From Dreissena polymorpha (Eukaryota; Mollusca; Bivalvia; Myida; Dreissenidae), in contig NC_068356.1 of the NCBI RefSeq assembly GCF_020536995.1, forward strand, positions 84,046,672-84,110,671: a stretch of 64,000 nucleotides of DNA, given 5' to 3'. Every line of letters begins with the position of its first letter. Position 1 is the stretch's first letter. Position numbers and translations under genes: made by a program. Under the pieces are notes generated by a model. It was not told the DNA's origin. It was given only the letters and a program-made list of their open reading frames with translations, and searched no databases. Shown here piece by piece: positions 20,880 to 32,311 of this stretch.

Positions 20880-23689
20880 CTGTAATGAGACACAACACAC
20901 TAGTTTTAAACTAGACATCATCTAGATACAACTTCTGACCAAGTTTGGTGAAGCTCTGATGAAAACTACTTGAATTTGAGAGCGGACAACGTGCTGAATG
21001 TTTAAAACGCACCCCGTGACCTAGTTTTTGACCCGACAAGGCCCATGATTGAACGTGGCCTAGACATTATGTACAAACAACTTCTGACCAAGTTTGGTGA
21101 AGATCGGATCAAAACTACTTGAATTAGAGAGCGAACACGGACGGACCGACCGACAGACCGACCGACAGACAAGCACACTCCTATAAACGCTCCTAAACTT
21201 CGTTTAGTGGGGGTATAATTAATTGTCATTTAATTGTACAAGATACGTATTGCTGCAAAGCATCAAAGGGCGTCGGGAATTTCAGTGTAAAAGGCACTCA
21301 ATGAAGTTACATGGAACAATTTTTTTCTACTGTAAATATTAATATATTTGCCGATTATTTTAAACAAAATAGAAAAAGATACTGGTATAACCATTATCTA
21401 TGATTTTGTGTTATAACTCCCAAATAACCATTATCTATGATGGTGTGTTATAACCCCCAAATAACCATTATCTATGATTTTGTGTTGTAACCCCCAAATA
21501 TTTCATAGTTCATTTTATTAACATTGGTTTCCTTTTTTAGCGAGGCTGTTTCGGAGAAAACCCGAGCTATTGTAATAGCCAGCTCTTCCGCCGTCCGCCG
21601 TACGCCGTCCGCCGTAGGCGTCGTGCTAAAACCTTAACATTGGCTCTAAAATCAAAGTGCTTCCACCAACAACTTTGAAACTTCATATGAAGATGCACCT
21701 TGATGATTTCTACACGCCACACCCATTTTGGGTCACTAGGTCAAAGGTCAAGGTCACTGTGACCTCTAATATCAAACTTTAACATAGGCTCTAAAATCAA
21801 AGTGCTTCCACCTACATGTTTGAAACTTCATATGTGGTTGCACCTTGATGAGTTCTACATGCCACACCCATTTTTGGGTCACTAGGTCAAAGGTTAAGGT
21901 CACTGTGACCTCTTATATAAAACTTTATAAAAAGCCTTAACATTGCCTCTAAAATCAATGTGCTTCAACCTACAACTTTGAAACTTCATATGTAGATGAA
22001 CCTTGATAAGTTCTACACGCCACACCCATTTTTAGGTCACTAGGTCAAAGGTCAAGGTCACTGTGACCTCTAATATCAAACTTTAACATAGGCTCTAAAA
22101 TCAAAGTGCTTCCACCTACAACTTTGAAACTTCATATGTAGTTGCACCTTGATGAGTTCTACATGCCACACTCATTTTAAGGTCACTAGGTCAAAGGTCA
22201 TTGTGACCTCTAATATAAAACTTTAACAAAAACCTTAACATTGCCTCTTAAATCAAAGTGCTTCCACCTACAACTTTGAAACTTCATATGTAGATGTACC
22301 TTGATGACTTCTACACGCCACACCCATTTTGGGTCACTAGGTCAAAGGTCAAGGTCACTGTGACCTCTAAAAAAAATGTCTGACAAGCTTTCGCAGCCGA
22401 GCGTGGCACCCGTTATGCGGAGCTCTTGCTTTTACTGGCATCCGTGTGCAGTTTTCATAAATGGAACAGAACTGTGTAGGTTGTAAAAAATCTGTTACAT
22501 CTTGTAAGCGTAATTTCATATTTTTCTCAACTTCAAGGGGAGATGATTCTAAACTTATTCGTACGTTGCTCATTTACGATAGGGGTTGAGTACTCATTGA
22601 TTAAGAATGTTTATCTTAATAATATCTGATTTCGGATCGTATATGGGTCAGCTAGGGTCAAAAATTAGGTCACCGGGCCAATTCTAGTAAAACCTTGTGT
22701 AGATGAAAGAGGTCACAGTTTTCATTTTGTCAGAATGTATTTATTAATGAAATCTGGATTGGGATTGTATATGGGTCTGATAGAATTTAAGTTGATGTAG
22801 CAGGTTAGTAAGGTGAGCGATTCAGGGCCATCATGGCCCTCTTGTTTGTTTTTATTATGCCCATGAAATATATGTGTGAGAGGTTGGGGGGGGGGGGTCG
22901 TAAACACATTAAAACTTGTACAGTGTTTTCGTATCAATGTAGCATCCCCAGCTAAAAAATGTTTATACCATAATGTTTTTTTTATTGCATATATAATGAA
23001 AGAACTCATTAACACAAACTCAAAACACTTTGAATTTTTCAAATATCTCTACTACATCTTAAGTTTTGAGATTTTAAAGTTCCGAATTTTCCCCAAAATT
23101 TTGCCACTTTTGGTATCTAGAAGACTGATTTCGCAGGAATTCGCGGCACCGACACAGATGATGTTTCAGTGTAAATTATTGTAAAAATTTTATTTATTGA
23201 GATATCTTCATGAAACTTGGTATGCATATGTTAAATGACATATGTTAAATGACATGCTCTTTTCATTTTTAAGGTCCATTTTCTCTATCTGTGCAAACAA
23301 ATGTGCAAGTGCAAACATGTTTTTCCTATAAAAACCATGATGTCATTATTCGTTGTTTTTTGTAAGTTAATAACTGTATGTCGCATTACTTTGATGTCAT
23401 TCCCAAACTGCTATTGTCTATTTAAATTTTTACATAAAAGTTAACATATTAAACATGTCAATATAAGTAAAATCATTAAACAAACAAACATGTGGTTGAA
23501 CAGAATACATGTATTGCCAATACACACAAATAGACATAATACATTGAGTACAAAATTATAAAAATGTCCCTTAATAGTTTACATACAGGATGATTATCTA
23601 TAATGAATATAATGTTTTTTCCTTTTATAACAGAATAAATTCACAAACAAATATATATAAACATTAATAAAACTAAAATATAATTATGG
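20525..23689 (-). repeat. Tandem segmental duplication, unit 2 (3,165 bp)
   Basis: It has the same content as unit 1. Differences are few: a 14-bp insertion near 23.29 kb, a longer G run near 22.89 kb and scattered substitutions. Its IR3 palindromes are at 21751-21765, 21897-21911, 22055-22069 and 22352-22366. Confidence 0.9.
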
Positions 23690-24044
23690 TCACAACGAGT
23701 AATATTTTCATCCCCGCCATCAATATAACGAGGAATAATGTCCACGGTCACATAAATGCTAGGGTGGTACGTTTCACAACATTCGTATGTTCCATACGTG
23801 TCGTTACCTATATGATTGATATGCAGAATTCCTCCGCGTCCAGTGTAAGAAATATTATATGTGTTTTCAAGACCTTTAACAAGCAAAAGACATTTTTTAA
23901 TTACTGCATCACAATCTGCGATCGCAAATGATGCACCTTGGACTGGGCTGATAAATTTAAAAGTGATTTCGTAGTTTGATGAACATTCAATAGATGATCC
24001 TTTCCCGTCGGAAACCATTAGAAGGCCGTGACCTCCCTGTCGTA
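23641..24044 (-). CDS. Ig-like domain exon, copy 3 (short form, most upstream)
   Basis: It has the same layout as copy 2, with acceptor TCATTACAG and the same DHNYILVLLMFIYICL end. The protein differs at a few places (HGLLMVSD for HGVVIVSD, DCDAV for DCHAV, HPSIY for HPSNY). It is the first Ig exon met after the signal-peptide exon. Its downstream AATAAA is altered. Confidence 0.6.
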
Positions 24045-25088
24045 CTGTAATGAGACACAACACACTAGTTTTACACTAGACATCATCTAGATACAACTTC
24101 TGACCAAGTTTGGTGAAGCTCTGATGAAAACTACTTGAATTTGAGAGCGGACAACGTGCTGAATGTTTAAAACGCACCCCGTGACCTAGTTTTTGACCCG
24201 ACAAGGCCCATGATTGAACGTGGCCTAGACATTATGTACAAACAACTTCTGACCAAGTTTGGTGAAGATCGGATCAAAACTACTTGAATTAGAGAGCGAA
24301 CACGGACGGACCGACCGACAGACCGACCGACAGACAAGCACACTCCTATAAACGCTCCTAAACTTCGTTTAGTGGGGGTATAATTAATTGTCATTTAATT
24401 GTACAAGATAAGTATTGCTGCAAAGCATCAAAGGGCGTCGGGAATTTCAGTGTAAAAGGCACTCAATGAAGTTACATGGAACAATTTTTTTCTACTGTAA
24501 ATATTAATATATTTGCCGATTATTTTAAACAAAATAGAAAAAGATACTGGTATAACCATTATCTATGATTTTGTGTTATAAATCCCAAATAACCATTATC
24601 TATGATGGTGTGTTATAACCCCCAAATAACCATTATCTATGATTTTGTGTTGTAACCCCCAAATATTTCATAGTTCATTTTATTAACATTGGTTTCCTTT
24701 TTTAGCGAGGCTGTTTCGGAGAAAACCCGAGCTATTGTAATAGCCAGCTCTTCCGCCGTCCGCCGTACGCCGTCCGCCGTAGGCGTCGTGCTAAAACCTT
24801 AACATTGGCTCTAAAATCAAAGTGCTTCCACCAACAACTTTGAAACTTCATATGAAGATGCACCTTGATGATTTCTACACGCCACACCCATTTTGGGTCA
24901 CTAGGTCAAAGGTCAAGGTCACTGTGACCTCTAATATCAAACTTTAACATAGGCTCTAAAATCAAAGTGCTTCCACCTACATGTTTGAAACTTCATATGT
25001 GGTTGCACCTTGATGAGTTCTACATGCCACACCCATTTTTGGGTCACTAGGTCAAAGGTTAAGGTCACTGTGACCTCTTATATAAAAT
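23690..25088 (-). repeat. Tandem segmental duplication, unit 3 (partial)
   Basis: It matches the first 1.4 kb of the unit and breaks off after GACCTCTTATATAAAA, inside the modular repeat. Two IR3 palindromes remain (24916-24930 and 25062-25076). The break in a repeat suggests the original duplication used repeat-mediated exchange. Confidence 0.85.
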
Positions 25089-25351
25089 ATTATTTGCGAT
25101 TTTCATTTATTTGTGGTTCTATTGTCAACAAAACTTAAACTGGTAATTTGCATGCATTAAAACAATATATGACACTGCCTTAAAAGGAAATCTGCGTAAG
25201 AGGGCTGACATACAAATAATAACGCAATTGTTATTAACAATTTACGGGTCTACTTGACCGTAAAAAGTTATTTAAAGATATTGCAAACTGTTGACTCTGC
25301 TTACGATCAATATATTGACACTATATTAAGTCAATAAAGATATAATATTAC

Positions 25352-25400
25352 CGTTTATAAGTATGCACCCAATCCAGAAGTCAAACAGAAACCGCATCAT
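25352..25400 (-). CDS. Ig-domain gene, signal-peptide exon
   Basis: The acceptor CTCTCATTTTAG is followed at once by ATGATG and MMRFLFDFWIGCILIN, then the donor AAACG/GTAATA in phase 1. A short basic start and a hydrophobic core fit a secretory signal. The phase fits all three Ig exon copies and gives Val at the junction. The acceptor before the ATG implies an upstream non-coding exon, which I did not locate. Confidence 0.65.
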
Positions 25401-25409
25401 CTAAAATGA

Positions 25410-26915
25410 GAGAACATAAACATCATAATGCAACATCAATGACGGTGCATTGTGGACACACACATACCATTAAGCAATATTAATAAATTGAAAACCAAAA
25501 TATATCGAGGATATTAGTTTTATATATATGTAAAATCAAACTAGCAAGCGACAATTTACAGCTTCACTTTTCTGAAAAAAAAGGTAAACTCCCAAAAGCA
25601 AACTCTTTTTTTGTTAAATCAAATGCTTTAATTACTAAATTTAAGTTGGTAACCTTATGGCGTTGTGGCTCGTATTATTTTCTCAACGATATGCAGTAAT
25701 TTGGTTAACAAATCAACTCAAGCTGTTTTGGATTTCAATAAATATTTGCTGTGGATTTCAACTGCAAATGCTGGGGCTGCTAATGAGCCTATAAATATGC
25801 ATAACGACTATGAATTGCAAAACATGGAAATGACGTTGTGAAATGTGTTGTCATGCCCATTTAAATGCAATCTGTGTTTTGAACAAGTCAAACATAAGGG
25901 ACTGACCCAAACTAAAATATATTTAGTTTTTCAAACAAAATCAAACTCACGTATAACACAAGAGTAGAATGTTGTTCGCGCACATACCATATATTTAATC
26001 ATACATTATTTGTATCATTCCTGTTTTACAATTTATGTGTATCATTTAGCTCCTTGTTAATATTTGGGACGGTGGTATAAACACAGTAACAAGTTTATTA
26101 TCACAATGTTAATTGTAATCGGTAGTTTTTCAGTTTCAAGCATATTGTTCTGTGAAATGCACTGCACGTAAACCCAACATTGTAAAAAAAATTCAATAAG
26201 GTCACGACTGCTTTAAAACAAGATTATGCAGATGTGATAATCAAAATAGTGTGATTATGTGTTACATAGACAGTTAAGTTTTGCTAAAAATCAACTAAAA
26301 ACTGGCCATTGACAAATCTAATCTGAATCTGATCTGAATATTTATAATTGTACTATTTATTATTGGAATGTATTCATACATAAATATGATTGTATACGTT
26401 TACGTTTGTTTGTGTTTAAATGTTAATTAATACCTAATTTCTGTTCGGATCAAGACGGCCGAAACACGGCCCTATTCATTTTTTTTCTACTAACAAGGTC
26501 AGTTACAACCTCTACAAATTACTTTAAAATCCTCTGCGTATTAAATATATTACAGCATGGCGCTGTTAAGTCGATTTCTTAACAAAAAGCATCAACTACA
26601 AAGAACATATCTTTCCTTTCAAAATATACCTTGACTTGTCGCAGTAGAAAAAAATGCACATTTTCACTTGTTCAAATGTTTTAAAATATGCAACTATATT
26701 GTTTCACGTGTAAATGAGAAAGACATTCCACGGCATTATACCGAGAGCAAACAAACATAATCTACATAATGAAGGATTTGATTTTATATATGTTATGAAA
26801 AGTAGTATCGTTTTCTTTTCTTCCGTCTTAAAAAAATAATCTATATTAAACTAGATCTACGTTTGTGAAACACATTGTCCCCTATTGTCCCCCTTTTTAA
26901 GCCACACCGAAGATA
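25410..26915. other. AT-rich region, probably upstream of the Ig gene
   Basis: No exon or repeat with firm limits was seen. A promoter and 5' exon of the Ig gene may be here, but no specific element can be named. Confidence 0.4.
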
Positions 26916-26919
26916 ATTT

Positions 26920-27600
26920 AAAGAAAATTGTTAAGTCCAAGGCCCGTAATTTAGTAATTTAGCAAAACATCTATGGACTGGAACGAAACGCACACTTAAT
27001 CTTAAAGCCATGTAGGTTGACTAACATAGCAAAATTCAGCATAATGTCTGAAAGCGTTGCGTAAAAACCCTACATAAACGGTTAATATAGAGAACATTTC
27101 CAAGTTCAATGCCATTAATTTCGCAAAAATCAATGGACTGTGACGAATTTCACACTTCATCTCTAGGTCATTCAAGTAGACTCACATACCAAAAATAAGC
27201 TCAATATCTAAAAGCATTGCGAAAACAAACCTCCGCAAAACGGTTATTATAGAAAAACATGGCAAAGGCCCATAAATTCGCAAAATTCAATGGACCAGAA
27301 CAAAACATCATCAGTAGGTCATGTAGGTAGACTCACATACCAAATTCAGCTCTACATCTGAAAGTTTTGCGTTAAAAAAAACTCCGGAAAACGGTTATTA
27401 TAGAGTATAGTCCATATAGGCCCATAAATTTGCCATCAATGTTCCGGAACACATTTCTCACTTCATCTGAATGTCATGCAGATAAACTCACTTACCAAAA
27501 ATCAGCTCAATATCTGAAAGCGTTACGCCAACATCCCTCCGGAAAACGGAATGCCGGACAGACGGACAGACTGACGAACAGTGCGGGTGAGGGGGGGGGG
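26920..27600 (+). repeat. ~150-bp tandem repeat, about four units
   Basis: Units share GGCCCATAAATTCGCAAAA, TCAATGGAC(T/C)G, ACTCACATACCAAA and AACGGTTATTATAGAG. The array ends in CGGACAGACGGACAGACTGAC and a G run, as in other bivalve dispersed repeats. It has no coding content. Confidence 0.8.
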
Positions 27601-28204
27601 CATAAAAAAGTAAAAATTACAACAACAAAAAAATCCATGCCGTGTATAAAACCTCCGATTTGACTGGAACCAGCATAGCTGGATCTAATCCTTGCCTTCA
27701 TAACCTACAACGTGATGATAACCTAGCCACATGGTACAATAATTTTACCGTTGTTATGTTTACTTTTTATAATTAAGATAATTTAGTTTTAGTTAGTAGC
27801 CTATAAAACAAAATAAAGTGATATTACTTTTCCTAATATAATATTTAACTAACAAAAATAAAATCCTATCAAATCTGATAGGATTTGTTTGTGATGGCAG
27901 TGATTGTGTGTGTGTGAGCAAGAAACAACAACTCTGCGTGGAGAGAGCCGGTTTTCCTTTTTTAAACTCGACATGCTCCTTAAATTTATGAGACAAACGC
28001 ATTTATTACGTAAAATTTGCCAAAACGCGTAGTACCCCGCCCAAAAAACTATGATTTTATCGCCCCATTGGTGCAAAAAGGTACCATGTGCCTTCTAATT
28101 TCAATGTCACGTGGTACCTTTTTGCACCAAGGACGCGTTATGTAAATACAGCTCCTTTGTTATGGTGCCTGGTTTGCGTTTTGGTCATAATATACTAAAA
28201 AGTT

Positions 28205-28640
28205 TCGCTATATAATTCAATCGAAAAGCAACATCTTTATGTGAAAATAAATGCAACATTTATAACATAGAGACCCCCATAACCATACCTTTTCTTTAAT
28301 GCCATTCTAAGCGGAATCGATTTGTGCAATAAAAAAGATATGTCATGTACGAACCAAGAAAGAACTTGACAAAAGTCCAAATCGACTGTTTTTGCAAAAA
28401 AAATACGGCCGTTTTCTAGTGGAATGTAACCTTTTTCAGTGCAATGTTTTACTATAGTCTCTAAGTTTAACATATTTCAGGGATATGAAGTAGTATAAAC
28501 ACCTATTCATGCCCTACCACTATCCCCAAAAGATGAAACCAGAACAATAGTTTAAAGTGTAAAACATGTCTTCGAGTCAACTATATTTTTTTAGAGAGAA
28601 AAGCCCTAAATTAAACGATTATTTAGTATACTGTAACCTA
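28205..28640. repeat. Duplicated ~440-bp segment, copy A
   Basis: It shares long stretches (for example GAGACCCCCATAACCATAC and AAAGATATGTCATGT) with 31340-31790. The copies are visibly diverged. The 78-residue minus-strand frame at 28237-28473 is not kept in the other copy, which argues against a gene. Confidence 0.75.
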
Positions 28641-28753
28641 TAATTTATACTGTAAGACGCAATCTATAGGTAGCAGATCACGGTAGACACACTCTCTCGG
28701 AGCCCCGGACGCCTTCTTGATCTCCACCACGCTCAATTCAGAAAACAACGAAC
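28638..28753 (-). CDS. Possible last exon of an unknown gene
   Basis: The acceptor TTTTTATGATTGCAG is followed by two bases and 37 codons to TAG. The translation includes SLFSELSVVEIKKASGAPRE and ends VLQYKL. It is GC-rich compared with its surroundings, as coding exons here are. A segment at 31236-31301 ends in a donor of matching phase. No family was recognised. Confidence 0.35.
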
Positions 28754-29819
28754 CTGCAATCATAAAAACACATTCACTGCACACAAGTAGTCTGAAACTT
28801 ACATTATGATTTAAGATTTAAAAAAAAAAGAGCATATGGATTCAGTACAGGTGATACTATTGACAAAAGTGAAAGAATGGCAAGGCCGCAAACAGGGGAT
28901 TCAAAATCAACTTTTTACCATGTACAAAAGTGGCAGGGGACGAAACAAAAGGAAATGATATTCTGCTTTTGGAATGATATTTTTACACGCAAAACATAGC
29001 ACAACCCATCAAACCATGAATAAATACCTCGTTACGAGGTGGTTTTCGCGAAATAATTCACAGCGCGACACTACTAGCTTCCAGCTTAAAAAGAACCCAA
29101 AATACAATATGCCTACCGCAGTTGTCCTTCCTTAGTAACAAAGAACACAACAACAACAAGAGGTCATGACCCCACAGTTTCGCATTTGAAAATGGTCATA
29201 TTCTTACGATTTTATGCAATTTGGGGGAACAATAAGACCTATTACCCTTAAATTTGACATTGAAACCTACCCTTTCCCAATATTTCACTTTTTCGCCAAT
29301 TCGCATATACATAGATGGTGACGTCACTACGTTATTGTCAGTACGACCGGTGTGTACACAATGCTGTAAGACGCAATTATTGTACCACGTTGCTTGGCTA
29401 TTATCACTTGGTTGTTTATAAAGGCAGGGATTTGATATCGAGCTATGCGCGGAACCAGTCTAGTCTCTGCGCGGATGTTAAATGAGCCGTCTGGTTTGAT
29501 AATTCAGTTTAACCTTATTGATAACATCGATAATGTTTTAGCGATTAAAACAAGGCCCGTGTAAACGTATCTGTACCACTCGTTGGATATATGCAGTGAT
29601 AATATTGAGTATTAAGTCGACAATTAATGCATCGATTGGTTTACCTACTAAGTGTGTCGTTGTTGATAGAAGTATTGATTTCATTAATAACGTTCAAGAT
29701 GCTAAATCAAGACCGTTGTAAACATGTCTTCACCAGTCCTCATTATATGCAGTGTAAGCCTTGATAATAAACTGTGATCTTATCTTACAAAGAAAACAGC
29801 AAATAACGTGTTGAACGTA

Positions 29820-30908
29820 CAGTCTAACCTGTCAATAAAGACCACTTAAGGGATTTGGTCGTTGTGGTCTTTGTTCACAGGTTGTCTTTATTTGCAGGGT
29901 TGATTGAAACTTTGCAAAATATGCTAGTAGGATTTTAACAGGTACCTTATCTATGTATGTGCTCTATTGTTTTAATAGTTGAATACTAATGCATGTATAA
30001 TGTCATAAAGGATTGAAAATACAGTTTTGATTTTATATTTTTTATTTTAATTTCCTTATGTTTTTATTATTTATTTCATTAATCATATCATGTATAAATA
30101 ACTATTGACATACATGAATATGTACTTGAACTGACAAATTCCGTATCGATAATCTTTGCACGTCATTTCACGGAGAAATTCAAGAAAGGAATGAATATCA
30201 AAATGTATGTTTGTAATCGGCATTGTAATAGACTTATCCCGGAAAAGCACGAGTTTAGAAAAACCCACTAATCACCCCAGTACAAACAACGCTGGTCCAT
30301 TATATCAACCAATGATAGCTTACAGCTTACTTTAACGGTTGATACAGTGTGTGATCTTGAAAGGATTATGAACGGGTCAGCTTTATTTGTACAAGCAGAT
30401 TAGTGGTTTTTCCGATATTTTCGGCAATTAGTGCATTAATCACGAGTCGCTAAAATACAAAAGCAACTTCTTACTCTTTCGACAAACTGATAAATGCATA
30501 AAAGAAGCAGGCGGCTACCAATTAGCAATGTGTGTAAAGTAAACAAACAACTGCTATCGAGTGAAGTAAACTTTCACTTGCCAATATCTCCATAGCGACC
30601 GACGAGTCTACTGGTTATATGTTTATCACATGACTATCACAGCGTCATGGTGGCCGTTTTTGTTATTGAAAGTTGCAAAATCGTTTATTGTTATGATTGA
30701 AGTGGTCTTTGTTAGGTATCAAAATGGACATTTTGGGAATGTAAAATGGCGGTCCTTGGTCTTTGTTCGCAGGTGGGCTTTATTCGCAGGTACAATATAT
30801 AGTGAAATCGTTCGGGAGGAAATCTGAAATCGTTCGGGGGGAAATCGGTGCGGTCTTTATGGACAGGTGGTTTCTATTAAAGGGTGGTCGCTGGGACAGG
30901 TTGGACTG
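29820..30908. mobile_element. Non-autonomous DNA transposon, pogo/Tc1-mariner-like ends
   Basis: Inverted ends CAGTCTAACCTGTC and GACAGGTTGGACTG are flanked by TA on both sides (29818-29819 and 30909-30910). Subterminal motifs such as GGTCTTTGTTCRCAGGT recur inside. At 1.09 kb there is no transposase frame. The TA target and CAGT start fit the pogo branch. The exact family is inferred. Confidence 0.7.
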
Positions 30909-31235
30909 TATTTACAGAACACCAAAATGAGTCAGACTCATACATTACACACCATCTTGTTAACGAGCGTACACTCCCACCAATAAATCTATAAGTAAAT
31001 AACTTAACAGGTGGCCATTTACTTAAACTTAAGTCGGTTTCAAGTATAAATATCACAAAGATTTACGGAAACTTTAAACTATCGTCTTACATTGGATTAC
31101 AACATTTGCGCCAATATTATCCACTTTCGATTTCAAACAAAATAATTATTTCAGACGCTGGTTCAATTTAGATTGTTCTAAATCCTTTTTAAACGAAATA
31201 TATAAAAGAGTATTAATATCAATCATTACTCACAA

Positions 31236-31301
31236 AAATGTATCAACTTAGTCCACTCCAAATGTACACAAATCGCCAATTCAGGCGTTTTTTCTTGAAC
31301 C
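31236..31301 (-). CDS. Possible exon partner of 28638-28753
   Basis: After an acceptor-like TTTTGTACTTCAAG it reads VQEKTPELAICVHLEWTKLI and then HF, ending at a donor GTGAGT in phase 1, which matches the exon at 28753. Open length and phase agreement are the only support. Confidence 0.25.
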
Positions 31302-31339
31302 TTGAAGTACAAAAGATATATGTAAAGGTCGGAATACAC

Positions 31340-31790
31340 TAAATAGTTTCCCTATATAATTCAATGTGAAAGCGACAACTTTAGGCCAAAATAAATGTAA
31401 CATTTTGCACATAGAGACCCCCATAACCATACTTTTCTTTAAGGCCATTCTAAGAGGAATCAATTTATGCAATAAAAAAGATATGTCATGTTCAATGCAA
31501 GAAAGAACTTGACACAAATCAAAATCGACTGTTTTTGCAACTTTTTTTTCGGCCGTTTCTTAGTGGAATGTAACCTTTTTCAGTGCGATGGTTTACTATA
31601 GTCTTCAAGTTTATCATATTTCAGGGATTCGGTAGTGAACACCTATTCATGCCATACCATTATCTCCGAAAGATAACACCCGAATAATAGATAAAAGTGT
31701 AAAACATGCCTTCCTGTCAACTATGGTATTTTTTTAGAGAGTACTGCCCTTCATGAAACGGTTATTTAGTGTACTGTAACCTAAACAATC
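31340..31790. repeat. Duplicated ~440-bp segment, copy B
   Basis: The diverged partner of 28205-28640, about 3.13 kb away in the same orientation. Confidence 0.75.
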
Positions 31791-31799
31791 CAAACTGGT

Positions 31800-32305
31800 T
31801 CAATGTTAGAAGCAGCCGTGCACAACAGATTGGATTCTTAATACAGATTTATAGTGCAGATTGTGTTTTACGTCATGAACAGTGCGAGATGTTTTCTTTG
31901 CGGCTCGATTTTGATCGGGTAACGGATAAGAAACTATTAGTCAGCGCATAGAAAATTAGTTAATGTTGGTGTTTCTTGCATTTGCATCAACTATGTTTTC
32001 AAATATGAATGTAAATAAAACAATATATATTTCGTAAGTTATCAGGATGCAGGATCATGCAACTTTTTTGTGTTCCACCTTTTAACTTTAATGGATTTAT
32101 CATTTATAGACGACGGTAATTGGCGCTTTATTTCAAATAACTTTTTTTAAACAAGTTTTCTTAAGAATTTCAACTAGTGCATTCAAGACAGTTTTATGCT
32201 GCTTATGGAAATGTGAAATACATCAGAATTTCTTTATTTTATAAGCATGTGATCTTGTTCAAAAATTCCATTTTACTGCATTCATCGTACATGGTTATGT
32301 GTCGC
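31800..32305. other. No gene seen
   Basis: AT-rich sequence. A piece near 31.82-31.86 kb (CACAACAGATTG, AGTGCAGATTGTG) resembles one near 34.65 kb, so a small repeat is possible. Confidence 0.4.
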
Positions 32306-32311
32306 TGAATG

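Larger units (their letters stand above)
1196..25400 (-). other. Single-pass Ig-domain membrane protein gene (inferred exon chain)
   Basis: Eight exons on the minus strand join without breaking frame: 25400-25352, 17732-17361, 17146-17051, 15782-15745, 5829-5773, 2291-2258, 1695-1664 and 1427-1239. Their lengths (49, 372, 96, 38, 57, 34, 32, 189) sum to 867 nt, giving 288 residues plus stop. Each junction is AG/GT and the phases run 1, 1, 1, 0, 0, 1, 0. The product reads as a signal peptide, one Ig-like domain with three N-glycosylation sequons, one membrane helix and a cytoplasmic tail of about 116 residues. The tail has one tyrosine and no ITIM, ITAM, TIR or death-domain signature that I can see. 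Two extra Ig exon copies lie upstream of the used one. Small lineage-specific Ig receptors in bivalves are often linked to recognition, but the ligand and role here are unknown. A 5' non-coding exon probably lies above 25400, because an acceptor directly precedes the ATG. Confidence 0.75.

Noticed and set aside
28237-28473. 78-residue minus-strand frame
   Set aside because: The diverged duplicate at 31.3 kb does not keep the frame, so conservation as protein is not supported.
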